Numbered from the stretch's first letter, positions 16,227-25,737 are shown. The stretch is DNA of 64,000 nt from Burkholderia sp. SRS-46 (GCF_004343775.1 NZ_PTXL01000009.1:62001-126000); one strand, 5' to 3'. The notes: a model not told the origin generated them from the letters alone. Numbers and translations: made by a program.

Positions 16227-17132
16227 ATGGCGCTGGACCATCTCGTCACCGAGCAACCCAATGGGCAAAGCGCGAACCTCGACGCGCTCGGCATCGGCGA
16301 AGCGTTGGCACTGATGAATCGGGAAGACGCGCGCGTCGCCTCGTGCGTCGCGCAGGCCCTGCCCGCGATCACCGCCGGCGTGGCCGCGATCGCCGACGCG
16401 TTGCGCGCGGGCGGCAGGCTGGTCTATATCGGCGCCGGCAACAGCGGGCGCATCGGCTACCTCGATGCGCTCGAGTGCCAGCCCACGTTCGGCACGCGGC
16501 CCGGCGACATCGTCGGCATCGTCGCGGGCGGCTTCGCGGGCATCACCGAGTCCGCCGAGGATTCGGACGCGCTCGGCCGCCGCGATCTCGAAGCCATCGC
16601 GCTCGCGCCGAACGACGTGGTCGTCGGGCTGACCGCGAGCGGACGCACGCCTTACGTGATCGGCGCGCTGCGCCACGCGCGGGCGACCGGCTGCCGGACC
16701 GTGTGCGTCGCGTGCAACGTCGGCAGCGAAGCGGCCGCCTTGTCCGACGTCGCGATCGAGGTGGACTGCGGCCCGGAGGTGCTGACGGGCTCCACGCGGC
16801 TGAAGGCCGGCACCGCGCAGAAAATGATCTGCAACATGCTGTCGACGATTTCGATGGTCGCGCTCGGCAAGACCTACGGCAACCTGATGATCGACGTCCA
16901 GGCGCACAACCACAAGCTGCGGCAGCGCGCGATCGGCATCGTGTCGCAAGCGGCGCACGTGTCGCACGAGGCGGCCGAGCACGCGCTCGAACAGGCCGGC
17001 AACCGGCCGCGCATCGCGATCCTGATGCTCGTCGCCGGCATCGACCGCGCGAGCGCCGAGCGGCTGGCCGGCGCGGCTGGCGGCTCGATCCGCAAGGCGC
17101 TCGCGTCGCTTCCGCCCGACGGACACGAATGA
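16227..17132 (+). CDS. murQ: N-acetylmuramic acid 6-phosphate etherase
   Basis: This 301-residue protein is the full family length. It starts with the typical LVTEQPN segment and has the SIS-fold signature VYIGAGNSGRIGYLDALECQPTFG, which contains the catalytic Glu of the family, followed by the second acidic region ITESAED. MurQ cleaves the lactyl ether of MurNAc-6-phosphate to GlcNAc-6-phosphate and D-lactate in the cytoplasm. It acts directly after the PTS encoded divergently. It is followed 34 bp later by a GntR regulator. Confidence 0.95.
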   Translation: MALDHLVTEQPNGQSANLDALGIGEALALMNREDARVASCVAQALPAITAGVAAIADALRAGGRLVYIGAGNSGRIGYLDALECQPTFGTRPGDIVGIVAGGFAGITESAEDSDALGRRDLEAIALAPNDVVVGLTASGRTPYVIGALRHARATGCRTVCVACNVGSEAAALSDVAIEVDCGPEVLTGSTRLKAGTAQKMICNMLSTISMVALGKTYGNLMIDVQAHNHKLRQRAIGIVSQAAHVSHEAAEHALEQAGNRPRIAILMLVAGIDRASAERLAGAAGGSIRKALASLPPDGHE

Positions 17133-17166
17133 TGCGCGCATCGCCCACCCGCATTTCGACCCACAC

Positions 17167-17994
17167 ATGAAACCTTCGAACCCGACTGCACGCGGCCGGC
17201 CCCGCGCCCGCCCGACCGAACGCGCCGACCTGTTCGACGCCGCGCAGGTGGCGGCGCTGCGCGCGCCCGGCAACGACGGCCAGGACGGCCAGGGCGGTGA
17301 CGCGTCGATCTCGACGCGGCTCGCGCGCCTGCTGCGCACCGCCATCGTGGACGGCAAGCTGAAGACCGGCGAGGGTCTCCCGCCGGAACGCGAACTGGCC
17401 GAGCGCTTCCAGGTGTCGCGCGACACCGTGCGCCGCGCGATCGACAAGCTGACGAAGCAAGGGCTGATCGAGTCGCGGCGCGGCGCCGGCACCTTCGTCG
17501 CCGCGCGGGTCGAACAGCAACTGTCGTCGATCACCAGCTTCTCGGACGACATGCAGCGGCGCGGGCTCAAGCCCGGTTCGCAGTGGCTGCGGCGCGAGCT
17601 CGACCGGCCGTCGCCCGACGAGCTGCTCGCGCTCGGGCTCGGCCCCGATGCGCGCGTGATTCGCCTCGAACGCGTGCGCACGGCCGATGCGGTGCCGATG
17701 GCGATCGAGCGCGCGACGCTGCCGGCCGACCTGCTGCGCGACACGGTCGATTTCGGCGAATCGCTCTATCGCGCGCTGCAGGACGCCGACGTGCGCCCGG
17801 TGCGCGCGATCCAGCGGCTGCGCGCCGAACTCGCGTCGGCCCGCGACGCCGAATTGCTCGGCATCAACGCGGGCGACCCCGTGCTGTCGATCGAGCGCCG
17901 CTCGTTCTCGAGCGAGGGCTGTCCGCTCGAACTGACATGCTCGTTGTACCGGGGCGACCGGTACGACTATGTCGCGGTGCTGGACAACGATTGA
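17167..17994 (+). CDS. GntR/HutC-family regulator with UTRA domain
   Basis: This 275-residue protein has an N-terminal GntR winged helix at about residues 48-112 (GEGLPPERELAERFQVSRDTVRRAIDKLTKQGLIESRRGAGTFV). A UTRA ligand-binding domain follows at about 130-270 (IRLERVRTADAVPMAIERATLP, ending LTCSLYRGDRYDYVAVL). It probably senses a MurNAc or GlcNAc phosphate and represses the divergent PTS/murQ promoters through the two 16-bp boxes. In E. coli this job is done by MurR of the RpiR family, so the regulator class is different here. Confidence 0.9.
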   Translation: MKPSNPTARGRPRARPTERADLFDAAQVAALRAPGNDGQDGQGGDASISTRLARLLRTAIVDGKLKTGEGLPPERELAERFQVSRDTVRRAIDKLTKQGLIESRRGAGTFVAARVEQQLSSITSFSDDMQRRGLKPGSQWLRRELDRPSPDELLALGLGPDARVIRLERVRTADAVPMAIERATLPADLLRDTVDFGESLYRALQDADVRPVRAIQRLRAELASARDAELLGINAGDPVLSIERRSFSSEGCPLELTCSLYRGDRYDYVAVLDND

Positions 17995-18473
17995 TCGACA
18001 GCGGTGCTCGCGCGGCCGAAACGCCACGTCGATCGGAACGCTCCGGCCGGCGCGGTCTTTGTCCACTGACGGCTATTCTGGACGGACAAATAAGTACGCA
18101 TCCAACTTTCCCGCCGATCCTCGGCAAGTGCGGGTGCCCCCTTCAATTCATACCGGGTCAGCGCGTGCTCCAGATTGGTCAACATCCCGTCACCTCGGGC
18201 ATGCTGAGTCTCCAGCTCGTCGAGGACGCCGTCGAGTTCGGAAGTCGCATCCCGCAATGGCGCAAACAGGTAGCGCTCCTCTTTCGGATGATGTACCTGC
18301 GCGGGGTACTCTCGAATGTAATAGAGCATCGCCCTGAGCACCATGAGGCCCGGAACGGGCTTGGCAGCAGCCAGCAGATGGACATAGCGCCGCATGCCGT
18401 CGATGACGGCGGACAGCTGCTCGTGCTCACGGAGGATGACGGTGATCGCGCCATGCAACCTCGACGACAACAT
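17967..18473 (-). pseudogene. Hemerythrin HHE domain protein, 3'-truncated
   Basis: The N-terminal part is a good hemerythrin: VILREHEQLSAVIDGM (His17), YPAQVHHPKEERYLFAPL and ELETQHARGD supply iron ligands on helices 1-3. After LTRYELKGAPALAE the similarity stops. The frame then runs through unrelated sequence into the 3' end of the GntR gene, so helix 4 with its His/Glu ligands is missing. The ATG has GAGGTG 6 bp upstream. An FNR-type promoter lies upstream. It looks like the scar of a deletion near 18110; a shortened functional protein is unlikely. Confidence 0.75.
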
Positions 18474-18612
18474 ACCCACCTCAGCGAAAACAGGCGAAAT
18501 GCACTGGCGATCGACGGGGCAGCTCGGTCGCTCGGCGGCCCGTCGGCGAGTGTCCACAGTTTCAATCTTGGTCTGCTACCGCTCGACATCATAGTGGGCC
18601 GGCGCCACGACC

Positions 18613-18626
18613 TTGAGGGAGATCAA
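18613..18626 (-). promoter_or_regulatory. FNR/Anr-type box upstream of the truncated hemerythrin gene
   Basis: TTGAG-GGAG-ATCAA differs by one base from the FNR consensus TTGAT-N4-ATCAA. Towards the hemerythrin gene, a TATGAT -10 element occurs at 18593-18588. This puts the box centre close to -40, the class II activation position. The stretch between this box and the relic at 18890 holds no gene that I can support. Confidence 0.55.
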
Positions 18627-18889
18627 AGACTGTGGCTACACGAAAAACCGTGAAGTCGACATGCGTCAGCCGATCTCAGCCAACACGCGCCTGACCTAAC
18701 TGCTCCTGCTTGTCAACGATCCGGCACTTGGCCGGCATGGGCGCCAAGGAGACGAACGGCACGCGGCCGCCATTCCATACGGTTGGCGACCCTCGGCCCC
18801 GGGTGAGATCAAAACCGGCGACCGGCATCGGCACACTCGACAAAGCGACGCGTCACGATTTGCTCCTACACCGGGAGCCGCGTCATGCC

Positions 18890-19285
18890 CTACGCGCGAA
18901 AGCGCTGCCCTTCGATCTGTTGCAGTTTGCCGACTTCGACGATCCCGTCGAGCAGCATGGCGAGATATTCGACGATATCGTCAAGCGTGACGATGCCGGT
19001 GACGCCGCCGATGAGCACGTTGCCCAGCAACACGGTGCGACGGGCGTGACTGTTGGTGTTTGGCCGAATGTCATGCGCGCTGTCGCTGGGGCCGTCGTAG
19101 CATTTTCCCAGACAGGAAACGGTCGGCTGTTGATCGATGGCGCGCTGCCAGACCCGTGGTCGGTCCGCACGCGCGGCGAAGCAAGCCAAGCCGGCGCAGG
19201 CGCACCCGGAGATCGCGCTCTGGTCGAGGTGATAGAACGAATGCGCAGCGGCATGGCGTCGCAACTGCTTCACCTGAATTCTCAT
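18890..19285 (-). pseudogene. Chimeric relic: NuoE-like/formate dehydrogenase fragment joined to a CBS-domain tail
   Basis: In one frame, 19285-19010 encodes MRIQVKQLRRHAAAHSFYHL, CAGLACFAARADRP and VSCLGKCYDGPSDS. This resembles the [2Fe-2S] thioredoxin-like part of NAD-dependent dehydrogenase flavoprotein subunits (C-x4-C and CLGxC motifs). After GNVLIGG it passes without a stop into TGIVTLDDIVEYLAMLLDGI, the end of a CBS domain. Neither part is complete. I read it as two gene remnants fused by deletion. Both families, like hemerythrin, are common in low-oxygen loci. Confidence 0.55.
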
Positions 19286-19544
19286 GAAAAAGCCCCGCAG
19301 TGCCCGGCTCGCATTGCGTCGACCGATGAGTTTCCCACCGTACCGCCGTGAAATGGCGGTGCGTTGCGTTAGATCAAGATTGCTCCTTGATGCCTGGCAC
19401 GGACCGAAAGGACAGCCGACCAGCAACAGGTAGACAGCAACCTTTTGATTTGACTAAATAATTATTTGGGGCCGCAAGCCAAACCCTTGGCAGGCTCGAG
19501 GGGGGCTAACCGGAAGAATGCGCGAAAATCAAGACCATCCCACT

Positions 19545-20055
19545 ACGTGACGCCGTTGGCGTCTACGAGGATGTGGTGCCTGGAACCGGGTCGCGCACGA
19601 TCCGTGGGGTTCGGGCCTGTTTTTCGCCCGCCCCAATGGCACGCACGGACGATGAATCGACCGCCGCGTATGACAGATCGATCTGGCCGGCCGCACGCAA
19701 CTTGTCGAGCAGCAGCTCGTGCAGTTGGTCCCATACACCGGCCTTTTGCCAGTCGTTCAATCGCCGCCAGCAAGTTGCGCCCGAACCGAAGCCCAGCCGA
19801 GTCGGAAAGTGGTTCCAGCGGATTCCCGTTTTGAACACGAACAGGATGCCGTTGAGCGCCGCACGATCGGAAACGCACGGACGACCAGGATCACTTTTCG
19901 CACGAGGCTTCGCGGGCGGCAGCAATGGTTCGATCAATATCCACGGTTCGTCGTCAATGATCGGCGCTTCCATCCTTGGGCTTCCGTTGTTCTGGTGCCC
20001 AAGGCTAACAGCTCGCCGAGGAAGTAAACAGCCCCTCACGGAGTGTTTGAACTGA
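19545..20055 (-). mobile_element. Truncated IS5-family (IS427-group-like) element
   Basis: The first transposase frame begins at ATG 19973 (MEAPIIDDEPWILIEPLLPP, ALNGILFVFKTGIRWNHFPTRLGFGSG, IDLSYAAVDSSSVRAIGAGE). The second frame, read after the usual frameshift (PTDRARPGSRHHILVDANGV), stops at about 19545 right after its start. The catalytic C-terminal half and the far inverted repeat are missing. The near end is probably around 20040-20055, just downstream of the MFS gene. The element is inactive. The AT-rich gap at 19440-19545 contains AAATAATTATTT and no gene. Confidence 0.8.
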
Positions 20056-20058
20056 CCT

Positions 20059-21360
20059 CTAACTGTCGTACTGGACGTCGTCAAGACGGGGGCGCTGGCG
20101 CGTTCCGAACTGCCCCGAACGAACTGGAACCGTGATCATCAGTATCACGGAAAGCAGTAGCGCGGCTGCCATGAAGATGTATGAGCTGGACGGGCCTCCG
20201 GTCGCACCATTTAAATATCCAACGACCCACGAACCGACAAACGCGCCTAGCGCGCCGCTCGAGTTGACGATGCCGATCGCGCCGCCGAGCACGTTACTCG
20301 GGATGAGCTCCGACACGAGCGCAAAGAAGGGGCCATACGGCGCGTACATAGTTGCGCCAGCAACTATAAGAAGCGTGAACGAGAGCCAGAAATGTGCCCC
20401 TCCAACCATGTAAGATGCCATTAGAGCTATGGTTCCGACGAGCAGTAGTGGCCAGACGAACAGCTTGCGGTTTCGCGTCTTGTCTGAAAGCCACGATGCA
20501 AGAAGCATCAGGATAATCGCGGCAACATACGGAATGGCCGCAAGCCAACCGATCGAAACAATATCAATATTCGACGCGGTCTTGAGAATCGACGGCAACC
20601 ACATGATGAATCCATATACGCCGATGCTCCAGAGGGCGTGGACCGCACTGCACTTCAGCACAACCGACGAACGGAATGCAGCCTTGTAGTCGCGAACCGG
20701 CGCGATGTGGGCTTGCTCAGACCTCAGGCGCGCGTCGAGTTCAGCTTTTTCTGCATCGGTCATCCACGTTGCGTCGGCAGGTCGATCCTTGACTGTCAAC
20801 CACCAGACAATTGCCCACGCAAGTGCCGGGAGTCCTTCGATGACGAACATTTCCCGCCAGCCGAAGCTGCGTACCAAATATCCCGAGACGATCGACATCC
20901 ACAACACGGTCACCGGGTTGCCGAGAATCAGGAACGTATTCGCGCGCGAGCGCTCACTACGCGTGAACCAGCGGCTGATGTAAATCAGCATCGACGGCAT
21001 TACCGCGGCTTCCACCATGCCAAGCACGAAGCGCAGCACCATCAACATCGGAATGTTACTGACCAACCCGGTCGCCGCAGCGCACAAACCCCACAAGATC
21101 AGACTGACGAAGATCAATTTCTTCACGCTGTTGCGTTGCGCATAGATCGCGCCGGGCACCTGGAACAGGCAGTAGCCGAGAAAAAACAACGAGCCGATCA
21201 GCGACGACGTGCCGTGCGTGATGCCAAGGTCCTTGTCGATCCCGACCGCAGCCGCAAAGCCATAGTTGGCGCGATCCAGATAGGCCAGACTGTAGGTAAT
21301 GAAGATCACTGGCATCAAGTACCACCAGCGTTGTACGGCAACCGATTGTGTCTTTTCCAT
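20059..21360 (-). CDS. MFS transporter, ACS-type (probable sugar-acid uptake)
   Basis: This 433-residue protein has 12 predicted membrane helices and the MFS signature after helix 2/3. The N-terminal WWYLMPVIFITYSLAYLDRANYGFA segment is typical of the anion:cation symporter family that takes up gluconate, galactonate, tartrate or hexuronates. AGGAG lies 6 bp before the ATG. The gene directly upstream on the same strand encodes gluconokinase, which makes gluconate or a related aldonate the best guess. The IS5 relic abuts its 3' end. Confidence 0.88.
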   Translation of the reverse strand: MEKTQSVAVQRWWYLMPVIFITYSLAYLDRANYGFAAAVGIDKDLGITHGTSSLIGSLFFLGYCLFQVPGAIYAQRNSVKKLIFVSLILWGLCAAATGLVSNIPMLMVLRFVLGMVEAAVMPSMLIYISRWFTRSERSRANTFLILGNPVTVLWMSIVSGYLVRSFGWREMFVIEGLPALAWAIVWWLTVKDRPADATWMTDAEKAELDARLRSEQAHIAPVRDYKAAFRSSVVLKCSAVHALWSIGVYGFIMWLPSILKTASNIDIVSIGWLAAIPYVAAIILMLLASWLSDKTRNRKLFVWPLLLVGTIALMASYMVGGAHFWLSFTLLIVAGATMYAPYGPFFALVSELIPSNVLGGAIGIVNSSGALGAFVGSWVVGYLNGATGGPSSSYIFMAAALLLSVILMITVPVRSGQFGTRQRPRLDDVQYDS

Positions 21361-21407
21361 TTCGTCTCCTAAGTACAGTATTGTTTTGAATTGCCATATC
21401 GATTCGG

Positions 21408-21965
21408 CTAGAAGTGTGTCTGGCCTCGACATACGGCGCCATCCTCCTCGCCGGCACCCGGTTCCGGATACGGCAACGCTCGTATCTTTTGCATGACCAG
21501 ATTGACGATGCGAGCGGGTGCCAGCTCGATGCTGACCTCGATCGCCTCATCTTCCCCCGGCTCCTCGAGCGTATCGAATTGGCTCCGCAGCAGCGACGGA
21601 TCGAAGAAGTGGCCGCTGCGCGCGTTCAAACGTTCGCGCAACGTATCGAACGAACCCTTCAGATAAACGAATCGAACGTCGGTGTCGGTGCCGCGCAACA
21701 CGTCGCGGTACGACCGCTTCAGCGACGAGCACGTGAAGACGGCAGCCTCTCCCGCACGCTGCCGCTCCTCGATGGCAGCGCGGATCGACTGCAGCCACGG
21801 CCAGCGGTCGTCGTCGGTCAACGGAATGCCGTGGTGCATCTTTTCCTTGTTCGCCGCGCTGTGAAACGCATCGCCGTCGGTATAGCTGCACGACAAGCGT
21901 TCCGCCAGCATTTCGCCGATTTGCGATTTTCCCGCGCCCGACACGCCCATTGCGATCAGAATCAT
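21408..21965 (-). CDS. gntK: Gluconokinase
   Basis: This 185-residue protein has the P-loop GVSGAGKS (residues 7-14) followed by YTDGDAFHSAANKEKMHHGIPLTDDDRWPWL, the diagnostic gluconokinase stretch. The segment FVYLKGSFDTLRERLNARSGHFFDPSLL includes the lid Arg residues. It phosphorylates gluconate to 6-phosphogluconate with ATP in the cytoplasm. It is followed 47 bp later by the MFS transporter gene. The C-terminal tail (PYPEPGAGEEDG...) is slightly long for the family. Confidence 0.95.
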   Translation of the reverse strand: MILIAMGVSGAGKSQIGEMLAERLSCSYTDGDAFHSAANKEKMHHGIPLTDDDRWPWLQSIRAAIEERQRAGEAAVFTCSSLKRSYRDVLRGTDTDVRFVYLKGSFDTLRERLNARSGHFFDPSLLRSQFDTLEEPGEDEAIEVSIELAPARIVNLVMQKIRALPYPEPGAGEEDGAVCRGQTHF

Positions 21966-22118
21966 TGATTACCTCTTGTACAGAGCGCACTCCGATCTCA
22001 CGTGAGGCCGAGACCTACCGAGATGACGACGGTGTGAAGAATTGGCAAACCTCGACTCGCAGATTGGTCAATCCCTGGATCGCTAGACACATGCAACGCC
22101 TGCGCACGACGGCGCTGC

Positions 22119-22240
22119 TTATACGGCGCTCGTCAGCCCGCTGGCGACCAGCAGCGTCGTGCCATTTACGAAATCGGAAACCCCGACGCGACGAAGATCG
22201 CCGTGCCGCCCCGATCGTCGACCTTTAATGCAGTTTCAAA
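22119..22240 (-). pseudogene. C-terminal relic of a short-chain dehydrogenase
   Basis: Read on the minus strand, RGGTAIFVASG is followed after a frameshift by SDFVNGTTLLVASGLTSAV and a stop, the usual end of an SDR. Nothing of the Rossmann core remains. It lies upstream of gluconokinase, so it may be the leftover of a gluconate or ketogluconate reductase. The flanks 21966-22118 and 22241-22646 hold no gene that I can support. Confidence 0.5.
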
Positions 22241-22646
22241 TTTGCCAGGCGCAAGACCGTGGCGTGGATGCCGTGACATGCCCCGCCTGCGCGATCACCT
22301 CAAACACCGCGCAGGCGAGCGTGAAGCCGTACCTGCGGAAGTGCGGCGTGAGCAGCGCGGCCGTTTCCTCATTACGATCGCTGATCTCGCTTCGGCCAAG
22401 CCGCAGGCGAGTCACACCCCAAGCCATGCTTCAGCGATCATTGCGCAGCTGCAGTTCCAACTGAACCGGTCTAACGCATTCATCGTGTCTGTCTCCTCGA
22501 ATGCTTGTAAAGCCGTCGGATTACCACGGCCCGTTTTGCTTGGAACGTATCATCTGTTCTCTACCCCGGATTGCGCCAATGGTCTTTTCTGATCTGGTTA
22601 TCAAGAGGGCTGATCACCAACGCCGGCCAGCCGTGGGCCACTCTCA

Positions 22647-23305
22647 ATGGAACTCAAATAACTGCGCGGATTTGTCAGATCTGCCTCTAGAGCGCGTAGC
22701 GCAGCGCCTGTCCGTTGCGCAGTCCGCACTGAACAGCAGACCCGGCGCTCAACGAGGAACTCGACGTACGGCTGTTAGAGCGCAACCGGTACGAAGTCGA
22801 GCTGAGCGACACCGGGCGCATATTCCTTCTGGAAGTGCGAGCGGAACTGCATCAGACCGCGCCCGCCGAGCAGATGGCACGGCTCAAGCTCAAGCGAGAT
22901 CGGCATGCTGCCCATCGCGCACGTATCGTAGATGCTGCCAACCGCACTTCCATCCTTGCTACGTGTGATGCGTGCGTGTTATCGGCTGATCACGCTCGAA
23001 TTGCAGGACATGCCGAAGCCAGGCCTGGTCTCGGCGCGGCGCATCGCAGGATTGATTTCGGGATGATCCGGCTGCCCGCAGACATGCAGCATCGATACAT
23101 GCGCGGTGCTAGAAGAAGGGTTCGTCGTCGCGCAGCCGCTCGGCCATCCGCTCGCGGCACTCGCGCGATAGCACCGACCGCGCTGCATGGCCGGCCAGCG
23201 CTTGTCCTTGCGCTGCGCAATGCACCGGACTGTCACGACTACATGCTGCTCACACTGAGCCGCGCCGGGACAAAGCTCGAGATCGCTCAGGGATTGGGCG
23301 CCGTT
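22647..23305 (+). pseudogene. Degenerate LysR-family regulator
   Basis: The start ATGGAACTCAAATAA reads M-E-L-K-stop where a LysR protein would continue. Shifting frames recover LAQRLSVAQSALN, EELDVRLLERNRYEVELSDTGRIFLLEVRAELHQTA and, further on, FGMIRLPADMQH and LHGRPALVLALRNAPDCHDY, which match LysR helix-turn-helix and co-inducer domains in order. Several frameshifts and a nonsense codon make it non-functional. Its end joins an antiporter relic on the other strand. Confidence 0.7.
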
Positions 23306-23493
23306 CAGTACGCGTCGTCCATCAGCAGCGGCGGCAGAAATCCCGGCAGCACCAGTTCGGGATCGAGGTTGATCGACGGCAGGCCTGTAATGAACGCGAT
23401 GCCGACGCCGCCGATGAGCAGCGCGGCTGCGGGCGGCAACCGCAACTGCTTGGCGATGCATTCAAGTGCGACGATCGCCAGAAATGACAACAA
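23305..23493 (-). pseudogene. N-terminal relic of a CPA1-type Na+/H+ antiporter
   Basis: About 62 residues (LSFLAIVALECIAKQLRLPP, AALLIGGVGIAFITGLP, DPELVLPGFLPPLLMDDAY) match the first two helices of NhaP/CPA1 antiporters, then stop at the junction with the LysR pseudogene. A second, larger antiporter relic lies at 32282-33061. Confidence 0.6.
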
Positions 23494-23680
23494 AACCAGC
23501 TTGAATGCTTACACGGGCGACATCAATCGACCTCGCTAAGAATGAATTCGCGCTTTCCGGCATCGTACGCCGGCCAGCCGTTTCGCTCGATGACATCGCG
23601 AGGCGATACGTACAGTCGACGACACACGGTATCAGTGTGTTACTGGCCAGAAAACCGACGCGGCACACCGTACGCTTCAT

Positions 23681-24190
23681 TCACATGAACGATCTGACGT
23701 TGCGGTCAAGTGCCGCAGCGAGAATCATCGCACGAGCATTCGACGGCATCGGGCGTCCGGTCGGCCTGAAAATATCGTCGCCGCGAACAATCGCCGAACC
23801 CGACAGTGCGCAGACGCCTGAACGCTGCGCTCGTCCCGCTCGCCAATGCTGTTCGCCATAGTGAGCGCGCCCGGGTTCTACCCAACGCACCAGCAGCAAT
23901 TCATCAGAATATTCAAGCACATAAACCTGCGGGCTAGCCTGTATCGTGCGCATGATCCGCTCGAGCTCCGCAGCGAGAATCATTGCGTTCGGACGAGCTG
24001 CCGGCCGATCGCCGGGCCTAAAGACAGCATCGCCGCAAACGATCTTCGATCCGGACAACGTGCAAGTTCCGGAACGCAACGCGCGCCCTAGCGTCCAGCG
24101 CTGTTCTTCCGTGCCGCTGCGACCGCGCTCGTCCCAACGCACCAGCAGCGACTCGTTCGAATATTCCAGTATTCGCACCTGCCCATTCAT
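23681..24190 (-). CDS. Tandem-duplicated DUF3331 protein (two domains)
   Basis: The 169-residue protein consists of two consecutive DUF3331 units. Unit 1 has VRILEYSNESLLVRWDERGRSG, GTCTLSGSKIVCGDAVFRP and NAMILAAELERI; unit 2 has VYVLEYSDELLLVRWVEPGRAH, GVCALSGSAIVRGDDIFRP and AMILAAALDRN. Unit 2 is closer to the single-domain protein at 36954-37211 than to unit 1. The start at MNGQ is set by alignment with that paralogue (MNARV); no good ribosome site is visible. Function is unknown. It lies in a decayed region yet has an open frame, so it may be under selection. Confidence 0.72.
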   Translation of the reverse strand: MNGQVRILEYSNESLLVRWDERGRSGTEEQRWTLGRALRSGTCTLSGSKIVCGDAVFRPGDRPAARPNAMILAAELERIMRTIQASPQVYVLEYSDELLLVRWVEPGRAHYGEQHWRAGRAQRSGVCALSGSAIVRGDDIFRPTGRPMPSNARAMILAAALDRNVRSFM

Positions 24191-24261
24191 TTGATGTAGC
24201 ATTCTGCACGGTTACGTAATAACAGTTGCAAGCCGTACGTCGCGATGTCGTGCCTTCGCAT

Positions 24262-25737
24262 CTACCATCCATACTTCAACTCGGCACCGACATAATCGGC
24301 GTTGTGCCCGCCCGCCTGCCGAATCGAATCGCCGACCTGGAAATGCACGGCCTCGATCGACCCAATCAGGTTCGCCGCGATCGTCAAGTCCGCCCGTAAC
24401 TGCACGTACATCCCCGTCCACAACCCGCCCTTGCCTGCGGTGCCCGGTACCGCGACGTTGGCTTGCGGATAGACGGCATCACCGGTCGTCTCGCGCCACT
24501 GGAACCCGAGTGCGCCTAGCAGCGCTAGGTTCGGCGACGGCTTCAGCGTCACGGACGGCTTCACGTGGATCAGGTTCGAATACCCCGTATAGCCCGCGAG
24601 CGTGAAGTAATAGCCGTTCGAAAAGAGCGGATTGAAGGTTCCGACGCGCCCGTCATGTGGATGCCGGTCGCCCGATGCCGCATCGACCTGCAGCGCGACG
24701 CGCGGCGACCATGGCGCGTCGAGGCGGTAGCCGGCGATCGAACCAACCGCCCACGCGCGGATCGAACTGCTGCCGACCGTGCCCGTCTGCAGCATCGTTT
24801 CGAGATCCCAGTCGAAGCGGCCGTGCGTGCCCGTATAGCGCAGATCCCACACGTCGCGACGCTCGCGGCCGCTCGCATCGAGGAAACGCGCGTTGCTGCG
24901 GTTGTAGCGCGACCAGTAGCCCGACAAGTCGCCGGGCCCCACCGACTGCCGCTCGAAACGCACGCCGCTGAACGTGAGATCGCGATTCGACACGTCGTCG
25001 AAATCGGAGGCGTTGCGGTTCTGCACCGGCTGCGTCGCATAGCCGATGAAGCGCCACTTCCCGTATTCGTAATCGGCCCAGACCGCATCGAACGCCTGCC
25101 GCACGTTCGGGCCGTCGCGCGCGGCGATGAAGCGCTGCAGGTCGAACGCCATCTCCTGCCGGCCGACGCGGAACTTGAACGTGCCGCCGCCCAGCGCGCC
25201 CGTATAGGCCGCGAACGCCTGTTCGAGATCGAGCGGGTTCCGGTCGATCGGCGACACCGTGTTCTTGCCGAACGCTCGCGCGTCCTGCAATTGTGCGAAG
25301 AACTGCCAGTGCTGGCCGAGATGCGCATCGGCATGCACTTCGACGCGCTGAATCAGGAACGTATCTGATTGCGCGGACCCGATCCCGAACAGCGGCGCGT
25401 TGTTGGTTTCCAGCCGCTCGCGCAGGTTCACGCCGAGCGACAGATAGGAGGCCGGATCGTTGCCGAGCGGAATGTACTTCAGCCCGTCGAGCGGCGCGCG
25501 CGGCACGCACGGATTCGTGAGCACCGACCAGTCTTCCTGCCAGCGGTTGAACAGCACCGTCGGCCGCTTGGCCGTGCACGTCGTCGCGGTGGCGTCGCCG
25601 GATATCGATGTCGATGTCACGGCCGTTTCCGCGAACGCCGCGTCGGCACCCGCGAACAGCAGCCCCGCGACGATCGACATGCTGGCGACCCGCTCGAAGC
25701 GGCCGCCTTGGTGTCCCCCCGGCTCCCGCCCGATCAT
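24262..25737 (-). CDS. Alginate-export-type outer-membrane porin
   Basis: This 491-residue protein has an N-terminal signal region (hydrophobic stretch ending AFAETA) and a beta-barrel body: LSLGVNLRERLETNNAPLFG, FRVGRQEMAFDLQRFIAARDGPNVRQAFDAVWADYEYG and a terminal VGAELKYGW. This layout (Arg-rich early strands, GRQE motif) is that of the AlgE/alginate_exp family found next to catabolic genes. It is the last gene of the six-gene LysR-linked operon and overlaps DUF1275 by 4 bp. A substrate-uptake role is inferred. Confidence 0.82.
   Translation of the reverse strand: MIGREPGGHQGGRFERVASMSIVAGLLFAGADAAFAETAVTSTSISGDATATTCTAKRPTVLFNRWQEDWSVLTNPCVPRAPLDGLKYIPLGNDPASYLSLGVNLRERLETNNAPLFGIGSAQSDTFLIQRVEVHADAHLGQHWQFFAQLQDARAFGKNTVSPIDRNPLDLEQAFAAYTGALGGGTFKFRVGRQEMAFDLQRFIAARDGPNVRQAFDAVWADYEYGKWRFIGYATQPVQNRNASDFDDVSNRDLTFSGVRFERQSVGPGDLSGYWSRYNRSNARFLDASGRERRDVWDLRYTGTHGRFDWDLETMLQTGTVGSSSIRAWAVGSIAGYRLDAPWSPRVALQVDAASGDRHPHDGRVGTFNPLFSNGYYFTLAGYTGYSNLIHVKPSVTLKPSPNLALLGALGFQWRETTGDAVYPQANVAVPGTAGKGGLWTGMYVQLRADLTIAANLIGSIEAVHFQVGDSIRQAGGHNADYVGAELKYGW

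Noticed and set aside
18710..19351. A 213-codon open frame on the plus strand
   Set aside because: The opposite strand carries recognisable NuoE-like and CBS fragments; this frame has no signature or ribosome site.
23505..23560. A short IS110-transposase-like start (SIDLAKNEFALSG) on the plus strand
   Set aside because: Only about a dozen residues resemble the family and the rest does not, so a mobile-element call is not supported.
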